A stretch of 64,000 bases of DNA, from assembly GCA_034189865.1 (NCBI GenBank), contig JAXHTV010000004.1, forward strand, positions 120,178 through 184,177. Direction: 5' to 3'. Both the position numbers and the translations under genes were made by a program. The notes beneath the pieces were generated by a model. That model was not told where the DNA came from, ran no database searches, and worked only from the letters and a program-made list of their open reading frames with translations. This document shows, piece after piece, positions 8,377-18,156 of this stretch (the first letter of the stretch is position 1; the number at the start of each line of letters is the position of its first letter). The DNA comes from Pseudomonadota bacterium (lineage in GTDB: Bacteria > Pseudomonadota > Gammaproteobacteria > UBA5335).

Positions 8377-9858
8377 TCAGGTTCCGCAGAAAGTCGTGGT
8401 GACCGCTTCGTCCGGCGCCGGGGGATCGGCGTAGTGGGCGAGGTTGGGATGATCCTCATAGGGATTGGTCAAAACCGTCATCAACTCGTCCATCGGTTTG
8501 AAATCCCGCGCCTCGGTGGCCGCATCGATCGCCTGTTGAATGCGGTGATTGCGGGGAATGTACGCGGGATTGGCGGCCCTCATGGCGGCTTGCCGCGAAG
8601 CTTCGCTCTGCCCCTCCCGGCTCAGCCTGGCACGCCACTGCTTTGCCCAGGTGTCGAACGCCGTGGGATCTTTAAATAGCGAGCGAACCGGCTCGTCTCT
8701 CGCAGACGCTTTATCTCCCAGGGCGCTGAGACGACGAAAAGTCAGCGTGAAATCAGCCCCCGAGTTTGCCATGGCTTGTAACAGTGCCTTGGCCAGATCC
8801 AGATCGCCATCTTCAGCGCTGGCCAGTCCCAATTTACGGCGCAAACCGGCCCGATAAGCCGAGTCAAACCGCTGGGCGTATCCGTCCAAGGCCGTTTGCG
8901 CCGCGGCCATGGCGTGATCTTCGCGCTCCCCCAGAAGGCGCAACAGTGCGCCGGCCAACTGGGCCAGATTCCAATGACCGATCCGTGCCTGCTGGTCATA
9001 GGCATAGCGGCCGCGGGTATCGATGGAACTGAACACCGTCCTGGGATGAAACGCATCCATAAAGGCGCATGGACCGTAGTCGATGGTCTCGCCGGCAACG
9101 GACAAATTGTCGGTATTCATCACCCCGTGAATAAAACCCACCATCATCCACGAGGCCACCAGGTCCGCAGTGCGCTCACAAACAGACGCCAGCAAAGTAA
9201 GGTAAGGGTTGTCAGCCTCGGCGGCTTCTGGGTAATTCCGGTCGATCACATAGTCGGCCAGACGCTTCACGGCATCCGGATGCCCGTTGTGATGAAAATA
9301 CTCGAAGGTGCCGACCCGAACGTGACTCCGGGCCAGTCGGGTCAAAACGGCCCCGGGCTGTGGCGTTTCGCGGAAGACCTCGTCGCCCGTCAGTGCCATG
9401 GCCAAGGCCCGGGTGGTGGGAATCCCCAAGGCCGCCATGGCCTCAGCGACGATGTACTCGCGCATCACCGGGCCGAGAACGGCGCGACCGTCGCCACCGC
9501 GCGAGAACGGCGTAGGACCCGCGCCTTTGAGATGGAGGTCTCGGCGGATACCGTCGCTTCCGACCCATTCGCCCAAAAGAATCGCCCGTCCGTCGCCCAA
9601 CTGCGGCACCCAATGACCAAACTGATGCCCGGCATAAGCCATGGCCAAGGGTTCGGCGCCTTCCGGGACATAGTTTCCGGCAAATGCGTCGGCCCACGGC
9701 GACGAACTCATAACATCCGCGTCCAACCCCAGTTGGGCAGCCAAAGAGCGATTGAACCGCACCAGTTCGGGCCGGGAAACCGGCGTGGGTTGCACCCGCG
9801 CGTAGAAGTGCTCCGGCAATCGCGCGTAGCTGTTATCGAAAGGGACAGGTGCTCGCAT
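8377..9858 (-). CDS. selO: Protein adenylyltransferase SelO (YdiU/UPF0061 family)
   Basis: A 493-residue SelO-family pseudokinase, which in this family transfers AMP to protein hydroxyl groups and is linked to redox stress. Family signatures are clear: AYAGHQFGHWVPQLGDGRA, HLKGAGPTPFSRGGDGRA, and the active-site region HGVMNTDNLS followed by IDYGPCAFMD, the DFG equivalent. The protein ends in TFCGT: the third residue from the end, selenocysteine in animal SelO, is cysteine here. Length is usual for bacteria. It converges with the response regulator 63 bases away. Confidence 0.93.
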   Translation of the reverse strand: MRAPVPFDNSYARLPEHFYARVQPTPVSRPELVRFNRSLAAQLGLDADVMSSSPWADAFAGNYVPEGAEPLAMAYAGHQFGHWVPQLGDGRAILLGEWVGSDGIRRDLHLKGAGPTPFSRGGDGRAVLGPVMREYIVAEAMAALGIPTTRALAMALTGDEVFRETPQPGAVLTRLARSHVRVGTFEYFHHNGHPDAVKRLADYVIDRNYPEAAEADNPYLTLLASVCERTADLVASWMMVGFIHGVMNTDNLSVAGETIDYGPCAFMDAFHPRTVFSSIDTRGRYAYDQQARIGHWNLAQLAGALLRLLGEREDHAMAAAQTALDGYAQRFDSAYRAGLRRKLGLASAEDGDLDLAKALLQAMANSGADFTLTFRRLSALGDKASARDEPVRSLFKDPTAFDTWAKQWRARLSREGQSEASRQAAMRAANPAYIPRNHRIQQAIDAATEARDFKPMDELMTVLTNPYEDHPNLAHYADPPAPDEAVTTTFCGT

Positions 9859-10109
9859 TACAATTTACCGGTGGCGAAAATAAATACCATGATAAGCCCG
9901 AAACCCGCCGGTGGCGATTCCGCATCCGGTCGCGCCGGATCACCCGCTTTCAGAATCGGCGCGAACCACTTCGGTTCCCAACGGCCAATGAAACCGAAGG
10001 ACAGCGGGCGTTGGGCACCCGAACCCGGCGTGACGCTGGCCCTCTGTCGGAAGATGGGTAAGACACCGAACACCGTATCAGAACAGACCACTCAAGGGAC
10101 GGTCATCGC

Positions 10110-10493
10110 ATGCACTATCAAGGCAGTTGTCACTGCGGCGCCGTACGCTTCGAGGTCGAAGCACCGGCGGATCTAGAAGTGGAAGAATGTAACTGCTCCA
10201 TTTGCACCAAAGGTGGTTTTCTGCACCTGATCGTGCCCAGAAGTCGATTCCAGCTGCTGTGTGGCCAACAGAACCTGACCACCTACACCTTTAATACCGG
10301 CGTGGCAAAACACACCTTCTGCGCCACGTGCGGCATCAAGCCGTTCTATATACCCCGCTCCAACCCCGATGGCGTGGATGTGAACGTTCGTTGTTTGGAT
10401 CCGGTGCCCGAGCGTTTACGAATCAACCCTTTCGACGGTCAAAACTGGGAGCAAAATGCCCACAAACTGGCCCACAAAAGCCGCGACCCGTAA
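10110..10493 (+). CDS. GFA-family (Mss4-like) zinc-binding protein
   Basis: A 127-residue protein of the glutathione-dependent formaldehyde-activating enzyme fold. Zinc-site cysteines are visible as CHC (residues 8-10), CNCSIC and FCATCG, in the order expected for the family. The family name comes from an enzyme proposed to help glutathione react with formaldehyde, but most members have no proven activity. The link to C1 metabolism is therefore only suggestive, despite the monooxygenase operon in the same window. No operon partner. Confidence 0.85.
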   Translation: MHYQGSCHCGAVRFEVEAPADLEVEECNCSICTKGGFLHLIVPRSRFQLLCGQQNLTTYTFNTGVAKHTFCATCGIKPFYIPRSNPDGVDVNVRCLDPVPERLRINPFDGQNWEQNAHKLAHKSRDP

Positions 10494-10524
10494 CTAACCG
10501 AGCGGCGCGTCGGCCGCTAGGCAA

Positions 10525-10545
10525 CCGCTTGAAAGCGGCGTTTTA
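10525..10545 (+). terminator. Short hairpin with T-run after the GFA gene
   Basis: CCGCT / AGCGG arms with a TGAA loop, followed after CG by TTTT. It lies 32 bases after the GFA stop and would end that transcript before the convergent neighbour. A second GC-rich hairpin follows at 10564-10583. Confidence 0.5.
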
Positions 10546-10652
10546 CCGTGCGTGAAAGCCCTCGCGCGGGTGAGACCCCGCGCATGAACAAGAGCAGGAC
10601 AAGCGAATACGTGGGAACACCACCCGATCCCGAGCGTGGCACCTTGATCCAC

Positions 10653-11993
10653 TCATGGGGCCGCCGAATCCGATACCCACACCTCGCAGCCCAGGGTCCG
10701 GCCGGCTGGTAGCAGGCCGATGCGCATGATCCGCGTGAACAAGTCCGGGTTGTTGTAGCGGAAATCCTGCACGGCCTCTAAGGTCAGCGCCTTGGGTCGA
10801 CGCGCAAGCGGCGGGTTGGGCAATAAAATGTTGGACGCGGTCCCGACATATAAGCGTTCGCCGTCGGCCAACAGGGTTCGGATACCGTATGCGGACGGCA
10901 AACCGAAGCCATTGTCCACCACGATACGCCAATCGGTGCCATCTTCACTGGCGTAGAGCTTGGCCAGTCCGGCGGTCGACCCGCCCAGGGGATCACCACC
11001 CAACTGGAAGGTTCCGATATACATCGTGCCCCCCACCACCGCGGAAGCCCAACCGTAGGCGTTTCGGGGATCACCCAACCCATCGCTGGTGATCAATTCC
11101 CAATCGGTGGCCACATCCGGATTGGCGCTGCGCAGCAAGGAAAATCCGTTGATATAGTTCACAGTGGTCAAATAGAGCTGGCCGGAAAAGGGCTGCAATC
11201 GCATCACGCCCACATTACCGGCGGGTAAGGATTGGGTGGGCGTCACATCAGTAAAATTCAATCCATCGCCCGCATACAAGGCGTAGGTACCGCCAAAGTC
11301 CCACGTCCCGACGTATAGCTCACCCCCGAATTCGGTCAGCTCCGACACCGAACCGTCCGGAAAACGGTTCCTAAAGGACCACGGGTCGCCGCCGCCTTCA
11401 GTGTAGGTCCAAAGCTCCGCTCCGTTGCTATTCTCTGTGCCGACGTAGAGCGTTCCGTTGTAAACACTCATGGCCCGAATGGAGGTGTTGGCCGCGTCCT
11501 CCAGAGGGCCGCCGGACAGAACCGTCCAATCGAAGCCGTTCTCGCTCACGATCAATTCGGCCCCGCTTTGGTAGTTTGCCGAACCGGCGAAAATTTTGCC
11601 GTTGTGAACGATCATTTTCCGCAAACCCAGACTTCCGCTCCGGGATTTATAGACCTTGGACCAACGACCGGTCGCGGCGTCCAAGCGCCAGATTTCGCCG
11701 CCGGTGCCGCGAACAAAACCGAAAATCTGGAGAATCCCGGAGGGCGCGCCGCCACCGTACGGCGGCAACAGACGTGCGGCAAGCTGATCGACGTTTGCGG
11801 TCCCAACGAACAAGTCATCCCCCAGCTTGGCCAGAGACCAAGCGTAGCGGTTTCGCGTATCCCCGAATCCTGGCCCGACATCACCGGTCAGATTCACGAA
11901 CCGACTCACCGGGGCCGCCCAGGCCTCCGCCGCCAGGCAGAGGCATATCAGCCCAACTTGCGCCGCCGTGCACATCCAATGCCCCAAACTCAT
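10653..11993 (-). CDS. Secreted beta-propeller-like protein of unknown function
   Basis: A 446-residue protein with a signal peptide of about 27 residues (hydrophobic stretch ending AEAWA). The rest shows repeating units of about 50-60 residues with recurring phrases such as GTLYVGTEN, GELYVGTWD, GTMYIGTFQ and ERLYVGTAS, each ending in a strand. That pattern is typical of beta-propellers. It is probably periplasmic or surface-exposed. I do not recognise a named family or an active site. It stands alone between a convergent GFA gene and the divergent toxin-antitoxin region. Confidence 0.75.
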   Translation of the reverse strand: MSLGHWMCTAAQVGLICLCLAAEAWAAPVSRFVNLTGDVGPGFGDTRNRYAWSLAKLGDDLFVGTANVDQLAARLLPPYGGGAPSGILQIFGFVRGTGGEIWRLDAATGRWSKVYKSRSGSLGLRKMIVHNGKIFAGSANYQSGAELIVSENGFDWTVLSGGPLEDAANTSIRAMSVYNGTLYVGTENSNGAELWTYTEGGGDPWSFRNRFPDGSVSELTEFGGELYVGTWDFGGTYALYAGDGLNFTDVTPTQSLPAGNVGVMRLQPFSGQLYLTTVNYINGFSLLRSANPDVATDWELITSDGLGDPRNAYGWASAVVGGTMYIGTFQLGGDPLGGSTAGLAKLYASEDGTDWRIVVDNGFGLPSAYGIRTLLADGERLYVGTASNILLPNPPLARRPKALTLEAVQDFRYNNPDLFTRIMRIGLLPAGRTLGCEVWVSDSAAP

Positions 11994-12317
11994 AGCTCAC
12001 TCCCTTAGACGAATTGCGGATTGGCCAATAGGCGACTCTCACTCAGGTCATTGGAACGAACCAAGCACACTGCGCTAGCGACGGATTTGTTGCTTATGGT
12101 CACTGACCCGTGTCTAAGGGATAGTCGAGGGCTGAGAATATCGCAACCATAAAGCGGGGCGAGTCACCACCAACGATGACGACCGGTCATAGGTCGGCGA
12201 ACATGTGTCCGGAATTGCCCCGGAAACAAACCCATCCGCGGTGCCAAAAAATAACATCGCAAGAAGCGTCGCCTCGACATCCAAACGATTGTTCCCAAAG
12301 AAACGTTTTGAAGGTAT
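11994..12317. other. Intergenic region, no gene seen
   Basis: About 320 bases between two divergent genes. Base composition becomes more AT-rich towards the antitoxin gene. I see no RNA gene or convincing reading frame, only the promoter-proximal palindrome that follows it. Confidence 0.5.
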
Positions 12318-12333
12318 TATTTCTATAGAAATA
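12318..12333. promoter_or_regulatory. 16-base palindrome at the toxin-antitoxin promoter, candidate operator
   Basis: TATTTCTA followed by TAGAAATA, a perfect palindrome that ends 12 bases before the antitoxin ATG and directly before its AGGAGG ribosome site. A TATTAT that could be a -10 box overlaps its left edge. Xre-type antitoxins usually repress their own operon, so this is the expected place for the operator. Confidence 0.6.
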
Positions 12334-12345
12334 CAGGAGGGCGTG

Positions 12346-12726
12346 ATGGCCCAATCAATACCTCGGGCGTCAGCAGATAAACAGCGGGAGATTTTGACCC
12401 ATGCGGTGATCGCTGCCGCCGAATCCTTGGGGTTAAACGGTGCGACCCTGGCGCAGGCTCTGGGCATCAGTCCCGCTTCTGTTTCCCGAATGCGAAATGG
12501 TCATCACCAGCTGGGGCCGGATAAGAAAGAATGGGAATTGGCCGTGTTACTGATTCGCCTGTATCGCGGGCTCGATGCCATCTGCGGGGGCGATGCGAAG
12601 GTGGTCCGTGCCTGGATGGCCAATTGGAATAACGACCTGCAGGGGATACCCAAAGAACTGATCACGCGGGTCATCGGCTTAACTCATGCGGTCGACTATG
12701 TGGACAGCTACCGAGCTCGCGTATGA
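12346..12726 (+). CDS. Xre/MbcA/ParS-type antitoxin of a RES toxin pair
   Basis: A 126-residue protein with an N-terminal helix-turn-helix (LAQALGISPASVSRMRNG, about residues 38-55) and a C-terminal half like the MbcA/ParS/Xre toxin-binding domain (WMANWNNDLQGIPKELI). It should bind and neutralise the RES toxin encoded next and repress the operon. AGGAGG 6 bases upstream supports the ATG at 12346. The toxin gene starts inside its 3' end, as is usual for such pairs. Confidence 0.85.
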   Translation: MAQSIPRASADKQREILTHAVIAAAESLGLNGATLAQALGISPASVSRMRNGHHQLGPDKKEWELAVLLIRLYRGLDAICGGDAKVVRAWMANWNNDLQGIPKELITRVIGLTHAVDYVDSYRARV

Positions 12727-13450
12727 GGCACGCCCCCTTGGGGGCACGCCGTGGCGCATTGTGGAGGACCAGTACCACGCCTCCACATTGAAACTGGCGA
12801 AAACGGCCGAAGACCAAGCGATCCTCGAACAAATCCTGGAAGACAGCAAACCGGCCTATCCCCTCGACACGGAGCATCTTCATTACCTGCTGAAAACCCC
12901 GTTTCGATACCGTCCGGCCTATCCCTACGGTTCGCGCTTTCGTCGAGCGGCCCAAGCCCAGGGGGTTTTCTATGCCTCCCGCGACAAACGCACGGCACTG
13001 GCCGAAACAGCGTATTACCGACTTCGCTTTTTCGCGGCATCGCATCACACACCCTGGCCGAGCTGCGAACATCGACTGACCGCCTTTTCGGTTCGTTTTC
13101 GGACCGACCGGGGATTGGATTTAACCACCGGGGCGCTGGCACGCGACCGGGCATTGTGGACACACCCCAGCGATTACACCGCCACTCAAGCCTTAGCGGA
13201 TTGCGCCCGCGATGCGGGTATCGAGACGATTCGCTATCTATCCGTTCGAGACCCGAAACAGCAGCTGAACGTCGCGTTGATGACTCCCAGCGTATTCATT
13301 CTCCCGCAACCGGTCCGCCAAGAAAGTTGGCTGATGTACATCGGCTCGACGGAAGTAACCTGCTATCAACCGGGAACGCCGCCGCGACAAGGGATTCGTT
13401 TTGCGGTTGAGGATCTGGATCGATCGGACGCACAAAAAAGCCCGACCTGA
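12698..13450 (+). CDS. RES-domain toxin (predicted NAD+-consuming)
   Basis: A 250-residue RES-domain protein. The N-terminal GTPWRIVEDQYHASTLKL and the central FYASRDKRTALAE with YRLRFF match the RES fold; toxins of this family deplete NAD+ or ADP-ribosylate targets. The start is uncertain: ATG 12698 (MWTATELAYE) fits the family better than ATG 12686; both overlap the antitoxin gene. The last codons overlap the malate synthase terminator hairpin on the other strand. Confidence 0.85.
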   Translation: MWTATELAYEARPLGGTPWRIVEDQYHASTLKLAKTAEDQAILEQILEDSKPAYPLDTEHLHYLLKTPFRYRPAYPYGSRFRRAAQAQGVFYASRDKRTALAETAYYRLRFFAASHHTPWPSCEHRLTAFSVRFRTDRGLDLTTGALARDRALWTHPSDYTATQALADCARDAGIETIRYLSVRDPKQQLNVALMTPSVFILPQPVRQESWLMYIGSTEVTCYQPGTPPRQGIRFAVEDLDRSDAQKSPT

Positions 13451-13460
13451 CGGCCGGGCT
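13434..13460 (-). terminator. glcB: Intrinsic terminator of malate synthase
   Basis: Read on the minus strand, AGCCCGGCCGTCAGGTCGGGCT forms a stem and is followed by six T. It lies 27 bases after the malate synthase stop. It overlaps the last five codons of the RES toxin gene, so the two convergent genes share these bases. Confidence 0.8.
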
Positions 13461-13486
13461 CGAGGGTTTGTTAGTCAGGTAAAGCC

Positions 13487-15661
13487 TTATGCGCCGAAAT
13501 GGGCTTTGGCCTCCCGACGGCGGGCGTGAAGGACCGGCTCGGTATAACCGCTGGGTTGTTCCCGGCCCTTGAAGACCAAATCGCACGCCGCTTGGAAGGC
13601 GACACTTTGCTCGAAATTGAGCGCCATTTCCCGATAGTGTGGGTCTCCGGCATTTTGCCGGTCCACCACCGCTGCCATCCGCTTCATGGTTTCCATAACC
13701 TGCTCCTCGGAGCAAACGCCATGGTACAACCAGTTGGCCACATGCTGACTGGAAATCCGCAGCGTCGCCCGGTCTTCCATCAGCCCCACATCGTGGATAT
13801 CCGGCACTTTGGAGCAACCCACGCCTTGGTCGACCCAGCGAACGACGTAACCCAGGATACCTTGGCAGTTGTTATCCAACTCTTGCTGGATATCTTCCGC
13901 CGTGGGCCGGGCATCGCCCAATAAGGGAATGGTCAGGATGTCATCTAAGCTGGCGCGCTCGCGTTGTGCCAACTTGGCCTGCACCTGTGCGACGTTGACT
14001 TCGTGATAGTGCATGGCGTGCAGCGTCGCGGCGGTGGGCGAAGGCACCCAGGCACAGCTGGCACCGGCCAACGGATGGGCGGCTTTAGTATCCAGCATAT
14101 CTTTCATTCGATCGGGCTTGGGCCACATGCCCTTGCCGATCTGGGCTTTGCCTTTGAGGCCGCATTCAAGACCGATATCCACATTCCAGTCTTCGTAGGC
14201 CTTGATCCACGGCTGGCCCTTCATGGCCTCCTTCCGGATCATGGGACCGGCTTCCATGCTGGTATGGATTTCATCGCCCGTGCGATCCAAAAAGCCCGTA
14301 TTAATGAAGATGACCCGTTCTTTGGCCTGGCGGATACATTCTTTCAAATTGACGGTGGTACGCCGTTCTTCATCCATGATGCCGATTTTAAGGGTGTTGC
14401 GAGCCAGCCCCAGGGCATCTTCGATCCGGCTGAACAACTCAACAGCGAAGGCCACTTCTTCCGGGCCGTGCATTTTCGGTTTCACGATGTACACACTGCC
14501 GGCTTGGCTGTTGCGGAAACGGCCGTCGGCTTTGAGGTCGTGAATGGCAATCAGAGACGTCACCATGCCATCCAAGATGCCTTCCGGCACTTCGTTGCCA
14601 TCTTTATCGAGCACCGCGCCATTGGTCATCAGATGACCGACATTGCGGACCAACAGCAAACTGCGACCCGATAACTTCAAGCTGTCGCCGCCGGGGGCAG
14701 TGTATTCACGATCATCGTTTAAGGCGCGGGTTAGAGATTTACCGCCTTTGTCGAAGGTTTCCGTCAGGTCACCCTTCATCAGACCCAGCCAGTTGCGATA
14801 GACCAGGACTTTGTCGTCGGCATCCACGGCAGCAACCGAGTCTTCGCAATCCTGAATGGTGGTGATCGCCGATTCCAGCACCACATCCTTGACCCCGGCC
14901 GGATGATCTTTACCGATGGGATGATTCGGGTCGATTTGAATCTCGGCATGCAATCCGTTGTTACGCAGGAGAATGGTCGTGGGTTGATCGCCCGCCCCCT
15001 GGTAACCGACGAACTTTTCCGGTTCCGCCAGCGCGGTCTCACCGTCGGGTGTGAGCACCACGAGTTGACCGTCCCGCACGCGATACGCCGTGGCTTCACC
15101 GTGCTGGCCCGACGCCAGGGGTGCAGCACGATCCAGGAACTCGCCGGCAAAGGCAATGACTTTGGCGCCACGCACGGGGTTGTAGCCTTTCCCCTTCTCC
15201 GCACCATCCGATTCCGGAATCACGTCGGTACCATACAAGGCGTCGTACAAGCTACCCCAACGGGCGTTGGCGGCGTTGAGCGCGTAGCGAGCATTCATGA
15301 CCGGAACAACCAACTGCGGACCCGCCAACGTGGCGATCTCCGGATCGACGTTGGCCGTGCTGATCGCGAAATCTTCGCCTTCCTCAACGAGGTAGTTGAT
15401 GTCTTTTAGAAACTGTGTGTAAGCCGCGGCGTCGTGGCTCTGACCCCGGTGCTCTCGATGCCAATTGTCGATCTGCGCTTGCAACGCATCGCGTTTCTTG
15501 AGCAAAGCCTTATTGGTCGGCCCGAGATCGTTAATGATCGCCTCAAAAGCGGACCAAAACTGGTCGGGTTCGATGCCGGTTCCAGGCGCGGCCTCGTTTG
15601 CCACCAAATCATACAAAACCTTGGCAATCTGAAGACCACCGTGTTGAACGCGTTCTGTCAT
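13487..15661 (-). CDS. glcB: Malate synthase G
   Basis: A 724-residue monomeric malate synthase G, the usual length. It condenses glyoxylate with acetyl-CoA to malate in the glyoxylate shunt or glycolate pathway. Conserved stretches include [16 protein letters not shown], the [12 protein letters not shown] region and [12 protein letters not shown], with the C-terminal [21 protein letters not shown]. The ATG at 15661 (MTERVQHGG) gives the family length; the frame is open for 41 more codons upstream without a matching sequence. No isocitrate lyase or glycolate genes are adjacent. Confidence 0.95.
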   Translation of the reverse strand: MTERVQHGGLQIAKVLYDLVANEAAPGTGIEPDQFWSAFEAIINDLGPTNKALLKKRDALQAQIDNWHREHRGQSHDAAAYTQFLKDINYLVEEGEDFAISTANVDPEIATLAGPQLVVPVMNARYALNAANARWGSLYDALYGTDVIPESDGAEKGKGYNPVRGAKVIAFAGEFLDRAAPLASGQHGEATAYRVRDGQLVVLTPDGETALAEPEKFVGYQGAGDQPTTILLRNNGLHAEIQIDPNHPIGKDHPAGVKDVVLESAITTIQDCEDSVAAVDADDKVLVYRNWLGLMKGDLTETFDKGGKSLTRALNDDREYTAPGGDSLKLSGRSLLLVRNVGHLMTNGAVLDKDGNEVPEGILDGMVTSLIAIHDLKADGRFRNSQAGSVYIVKPKMHGPEEVAFAVELFSRIEDALGLARNTLKIGIMDEERRTTVNLKECIRQAKERVIFINTGFLDRTGDEIHTSMEAGPMIRKEAMKGQPWIKAYEDWNVDIGLECGLKGKAQIGKGMWPKPDRMKDMLDTKAAHPLAGASCAWVPSPTAATLHAMHYHEVNVAQVQAKLAQRERASLDDILTIPLLGDARPTAEDIQQELDNNCQGILGYVVRWVDQGVGCSKVPDIHDVGLMEDRATLRISSQHVANWLYHGVCSEEQVMETMKRMAAVVDRQNAGDPHYREMALNFEQSVAFQAACDLVFKGREQPSGYTEPVLHARRREAKAHFGA

Positions 15662-15838
15662 AGCAAATAGAATCCAATTGCTGGTGGGCAACACCCGGGG
15701 CAGCCATACGGTCAAGCTGCAAAGGGCGAGCCGCGCGGTGAATCGAAGGCGCTCAATACTACACAATTCTGCCGGGGGATTCATGTGCCGCCAGGGACCG
15801 AACCCACGCGATTCATCAAGGACTGTGCGAATACCCTC

Positions 15839-16177
15839 ATGCTCGGACTGACCTGGACATTTACCCGAATTTTCGCAACCGGATTGTTGCTGCTCAGCCC
15901 CTTACTGGCGTGTTTGGTCGCGAGCATCATCGCCGTGGGCCTGCTGATCGCCCGCCGCGAACGTTGGCCTTGGGACGACGCACTCTATTTCGCCTTCGTC
16001 ACCGCCACCACGGTGGGCTACGGCGACTTTCGTCCAACGGCGCGGTCATCAAAGTTGCTGGCTATCGTCATCGCGTTCGTCGGATTGTTGCTCACCGGCA
16101 TGATCGTGGCGGTGGGTTTATACGCTGCCCAGGTGACCCTAACTGAACACTATGGGGTGGCCGGCGTTGACGCATAA
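15839..16177 (+). CDS. Small two-helix potassium channel protein
   Basis: A 112-residue membrane protein with a hydrophobic helix, a pore region containing the potassium filter TTVGYGDF (about residues 66-73) and a second helix. This matches the Ion_trans_2 family without a regulatory C-terminal domain. It should sit as a tetramer in the inner membrane. A GTG at 15785 in the same frame would add 18 residues and has GGGGGA upstream, so the start is uncertain. It diverges from malate synthase. Confidence 0.8.
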   Translation: MLGLTWTFTRIFATGLLLLSPLLACLVASIIAVGLLIARRERWPWDDALYFAFVTATTVGYGDFRPTARSSKLLAIVIAFVGLLLTGMIVAVGLYAAQVTLTEHYGVAGVDA

Positions 16178-16569
16178 CCTTCTTTCTGGTCGCTGTGGCC
16201 GACATGCAAGGTGAATTCGGCCTGCCAGGCGACCCGAATCTCATGACCCGATCGACTTGGCGTTTCGACTCCTAAACGCGGCGGACGAGGTGACTCGCCT
16301 GATCATCGGCGATGCCCCCAGAATGGCCATTCAAATGACGACCGGCTAGGCGAAACCCGCCACAGGATGGTAGTTTATGCTCCCACAGTCGGCCCAAGCG
16401 AATGAGCGAATGCCGCGTTCCCGAGATGGCACCGTTTGAATAGCCAATCACCAAACGGGTATGGCGCGAGATGGTGTAACAGCCCGGGGTAGTGCGCGCC
16501 CCAACGACTCTGATTCAACGGCGATATGAATGACGACCCGCCCACAATGACGACCTGGAAGATCAACCC
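16178..16569. other. Intergenic region, no gene seen
   Basis: About 390 bases between the channel gene and minC. Two short minus-strand frames exist (60 and 76 codons) but they lack ribosome sites and resemble nothing I know. No clear repeat or RNA gene. Confidence 0.5.
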
Positions 16570-17295
16570 ATGACGCCCACGGCCAAGCCGTCGAACACTC
16601 ATCAATCGCCTCTGGAACTGAAAGGCAGTGTCTTCACGTTGACGGTGCTTCGACTATTCGATTTAGATTTGCCGCGCGTGGGTGAAGCGCTGGCCACCAA
16701 GCTGGCTCAAGTGCCGGGATTCTTCGATCAGGCACCCGTGGTAATCGACTTGATGTCGTTGCCGGATAGGTACAACCCGGCGCCGCTCCCTGACTTGCTC
16801 GACCTGCTCCGGCAACACAGTCTGGTGCCTGTGGCGATCCGTTCTGAAGAGCCTGACACACTGGCCGAAGCACGGAGTCTGGGGGTTGGCGTTCTTCCTC
16901 AGGGACGCAGCGCCGGCGCCACGCCTAGCTCCACCTCAGAACCGGCCAAAACAACCCGTCCGCCCGGCCCGAACCGGATCATCGATACGCCCGTTCGATC
17001 CGGCCAACAGATTTACAGTCAGGGCGACTTAACCATCATGGCCTCAGTGAGTGCCGGCGCGGAAGTGATGGCCGAAGGCAGTATCCATATTTACGGCGCC
17101 CTGCGAGGCCGTGCCCTGGCCGGCGTTCAGGGTGACGAGCGCGCCCGAATCTTCTGCCAGCAACTGGCCGCGGAGCTGGTGTCCGTCGCGGGGATTTACA
17201 CCATCGCGGAAGATATACCGGCACAGTTCCATGGCCGCGCGACCCAAATTGCTCTCGAAAAAGAAAACTTGCGTATCATGGCCCTCGGCACCTAA
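16570..17295 (+). CDS. minC: Septum site-determining protein MinC
   Basis: A 241-residue MinC. The N-terminal domain (about residues 15-110) inhibits FtsZ; a proline/serine-rich linker (about 112-135) follows. The C-terminal beta-helix domain (about 140-235) carries VRSGQQIYSQGDLTIMASVS and EGSIHIYGALRGRALAG, the MinD-binding face. It leads a minCDE operon with minD 52 bases and minE 2 bases further on, the standard order. Confidence 0.95.
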   Translation: MTPTAKPSNTHQSPLELKGSVFTLTVLRLFDLDLPRVGEALATKLAQVPGFFDQAPVVIDLMSLPDRYNPAPLPDLLDLLRQHSLVPVAIRSEEPDTLAEARSLGVGVLPQGRSAGATPSSTSEPAKTTRPPGPNRIIDTPVRSGQQIYSQGDLTIMASVSAGAEVMAEGSIHIYGALRGRALAGVQGDERARIFCQQLAAELVSVAGIYTIAEDIPAQFHGRATQIALEKENLRIMALGT

Positions 17296-17347
17296 TCATC
17301 CAGGATTCATTGTTACCCGCTGTTCACAGAATTGAGAGGATCTGATT

Positions 17348-18154
17348 TTGGCGAGAATCATCGTAGTGACATCCGGCAAAGGTGGCGTGGGAAAGACCAC
17401 GACCGCCGCGTCTTTCGGTGCAGGGCTCGCGCTAAGAGGGCATAAAACCGCATTGATCGACTTTGACGTGGGTCTGCGCAACCTGGATTTGATCATGGGC
17501 TGCGAACGCCGGGTGGTTTATGACTTCGTCAATGTCATTCATGGTGAAGCGAAGTTGGCGCAGGCGCTGATAAAGGACAAGCGCGTACCCGAGCTCTCCA
17601 TCCTGGCGGCCTCCCAAACACGGGACAAAGACGCACTGACCCTGGAAGGCGTGGAGGCCGTTCTCAATGAACTGGCAGAAGACTACGAATACATCGTGTG
17701 CGACTCGCCTGCCGGCATCGAGAAAGGTGCGCTGCATGCCATGTACTTCGCCGACGACGCATTGGTGGTCACCAACCCGGAGGTTTCGTCGGTACGCGAC
17801 TCTGATCGAATTCTCGGCCTGCTGTCTAGCAAAACGAAACGTGCCATAGACGGGCCCGAACCGATCAAGGAGCACTTGGTGCTCACCCGCTATTCTCCCA
17901 AGCGGGTAACCCAGGGTGAGATGCTCAGTGTTGAAGACGTTTTGGAAATACTCGCCATCCCCCTACTCGGGGTCATTCCGGAATCACGTTCGGTACTGCA
18001 ATCATCCAACGCCGGCGCGCCCATCATCCTGGAAAATACCAGCCGGGCCGGACAAGCCTACGATGATGTGGTCGCCCGGTACCTGGGCGAAGAACGCCCC
18101 ATGCGATTCGTGGAAGAGGAACGTGGTTTATTTCGGCGATTGTTGAGGGGCTAG
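17348..18154 (+). CDS. minD: Septum site-determining ATPase MinD
   Basis: A 268-residue membrane-associated ATPase of the ParA/MinD family. The deviant Walker A KGGVGKTT is at residues 10-17, DFDVGLRNLDL carries the switch I Asp, and a C-terminal amphipathic helix (GLFRRLLRG) should anchor it to the membrane. It recruits MinC and is displaced by MinE, giving pole-to-pole oscillation. The start is TTG at 17348, supported by GAGAGGA upstream and by the family N terminus. Confidence 0.96.
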   Translation: MARIIVVTSGKGGVGKTTTAASFGAGLALRGHKTALIDFDVGLRNLDLIMGCERRVVYDFVNVIHGEAKLAQALIKDKRVPELSILAASQTRDKDALTLEGVEAVLNELAEDYEYIVCDSPAGIEKGALHAMYFADDALVVTNPEVSSVRDSDRILGLLSSKTKRAIDGPEPIKEHLVLTRYSPKRVTQGEMLSVEDVLEILAIPLLGVIPESRSVLQSSNAGAPIILENTSRAGQAYDDVVARYLGEERPMRFVEEERGLFRRLLRG

Positions 18155-18156
18155 TC

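Noticed and set aside
9849..10109. Small gene between selO and the GFA gene on either strand
   Set aside because: Frames are open but have no ribosome site and resemble nothing; treated as a plain divergent promoter region.
15662..15784. 41-residue N-terminal extension of malate synthase
   Set aside because: Malate synthase G is about 723 residues; the ATG at 15661 gives 724, and the upstream part reads as noise.
16178..16569. Two short minus-strand frames before minC
   Set aside because: No ribosome site, no recognisable motif, and composition like background.
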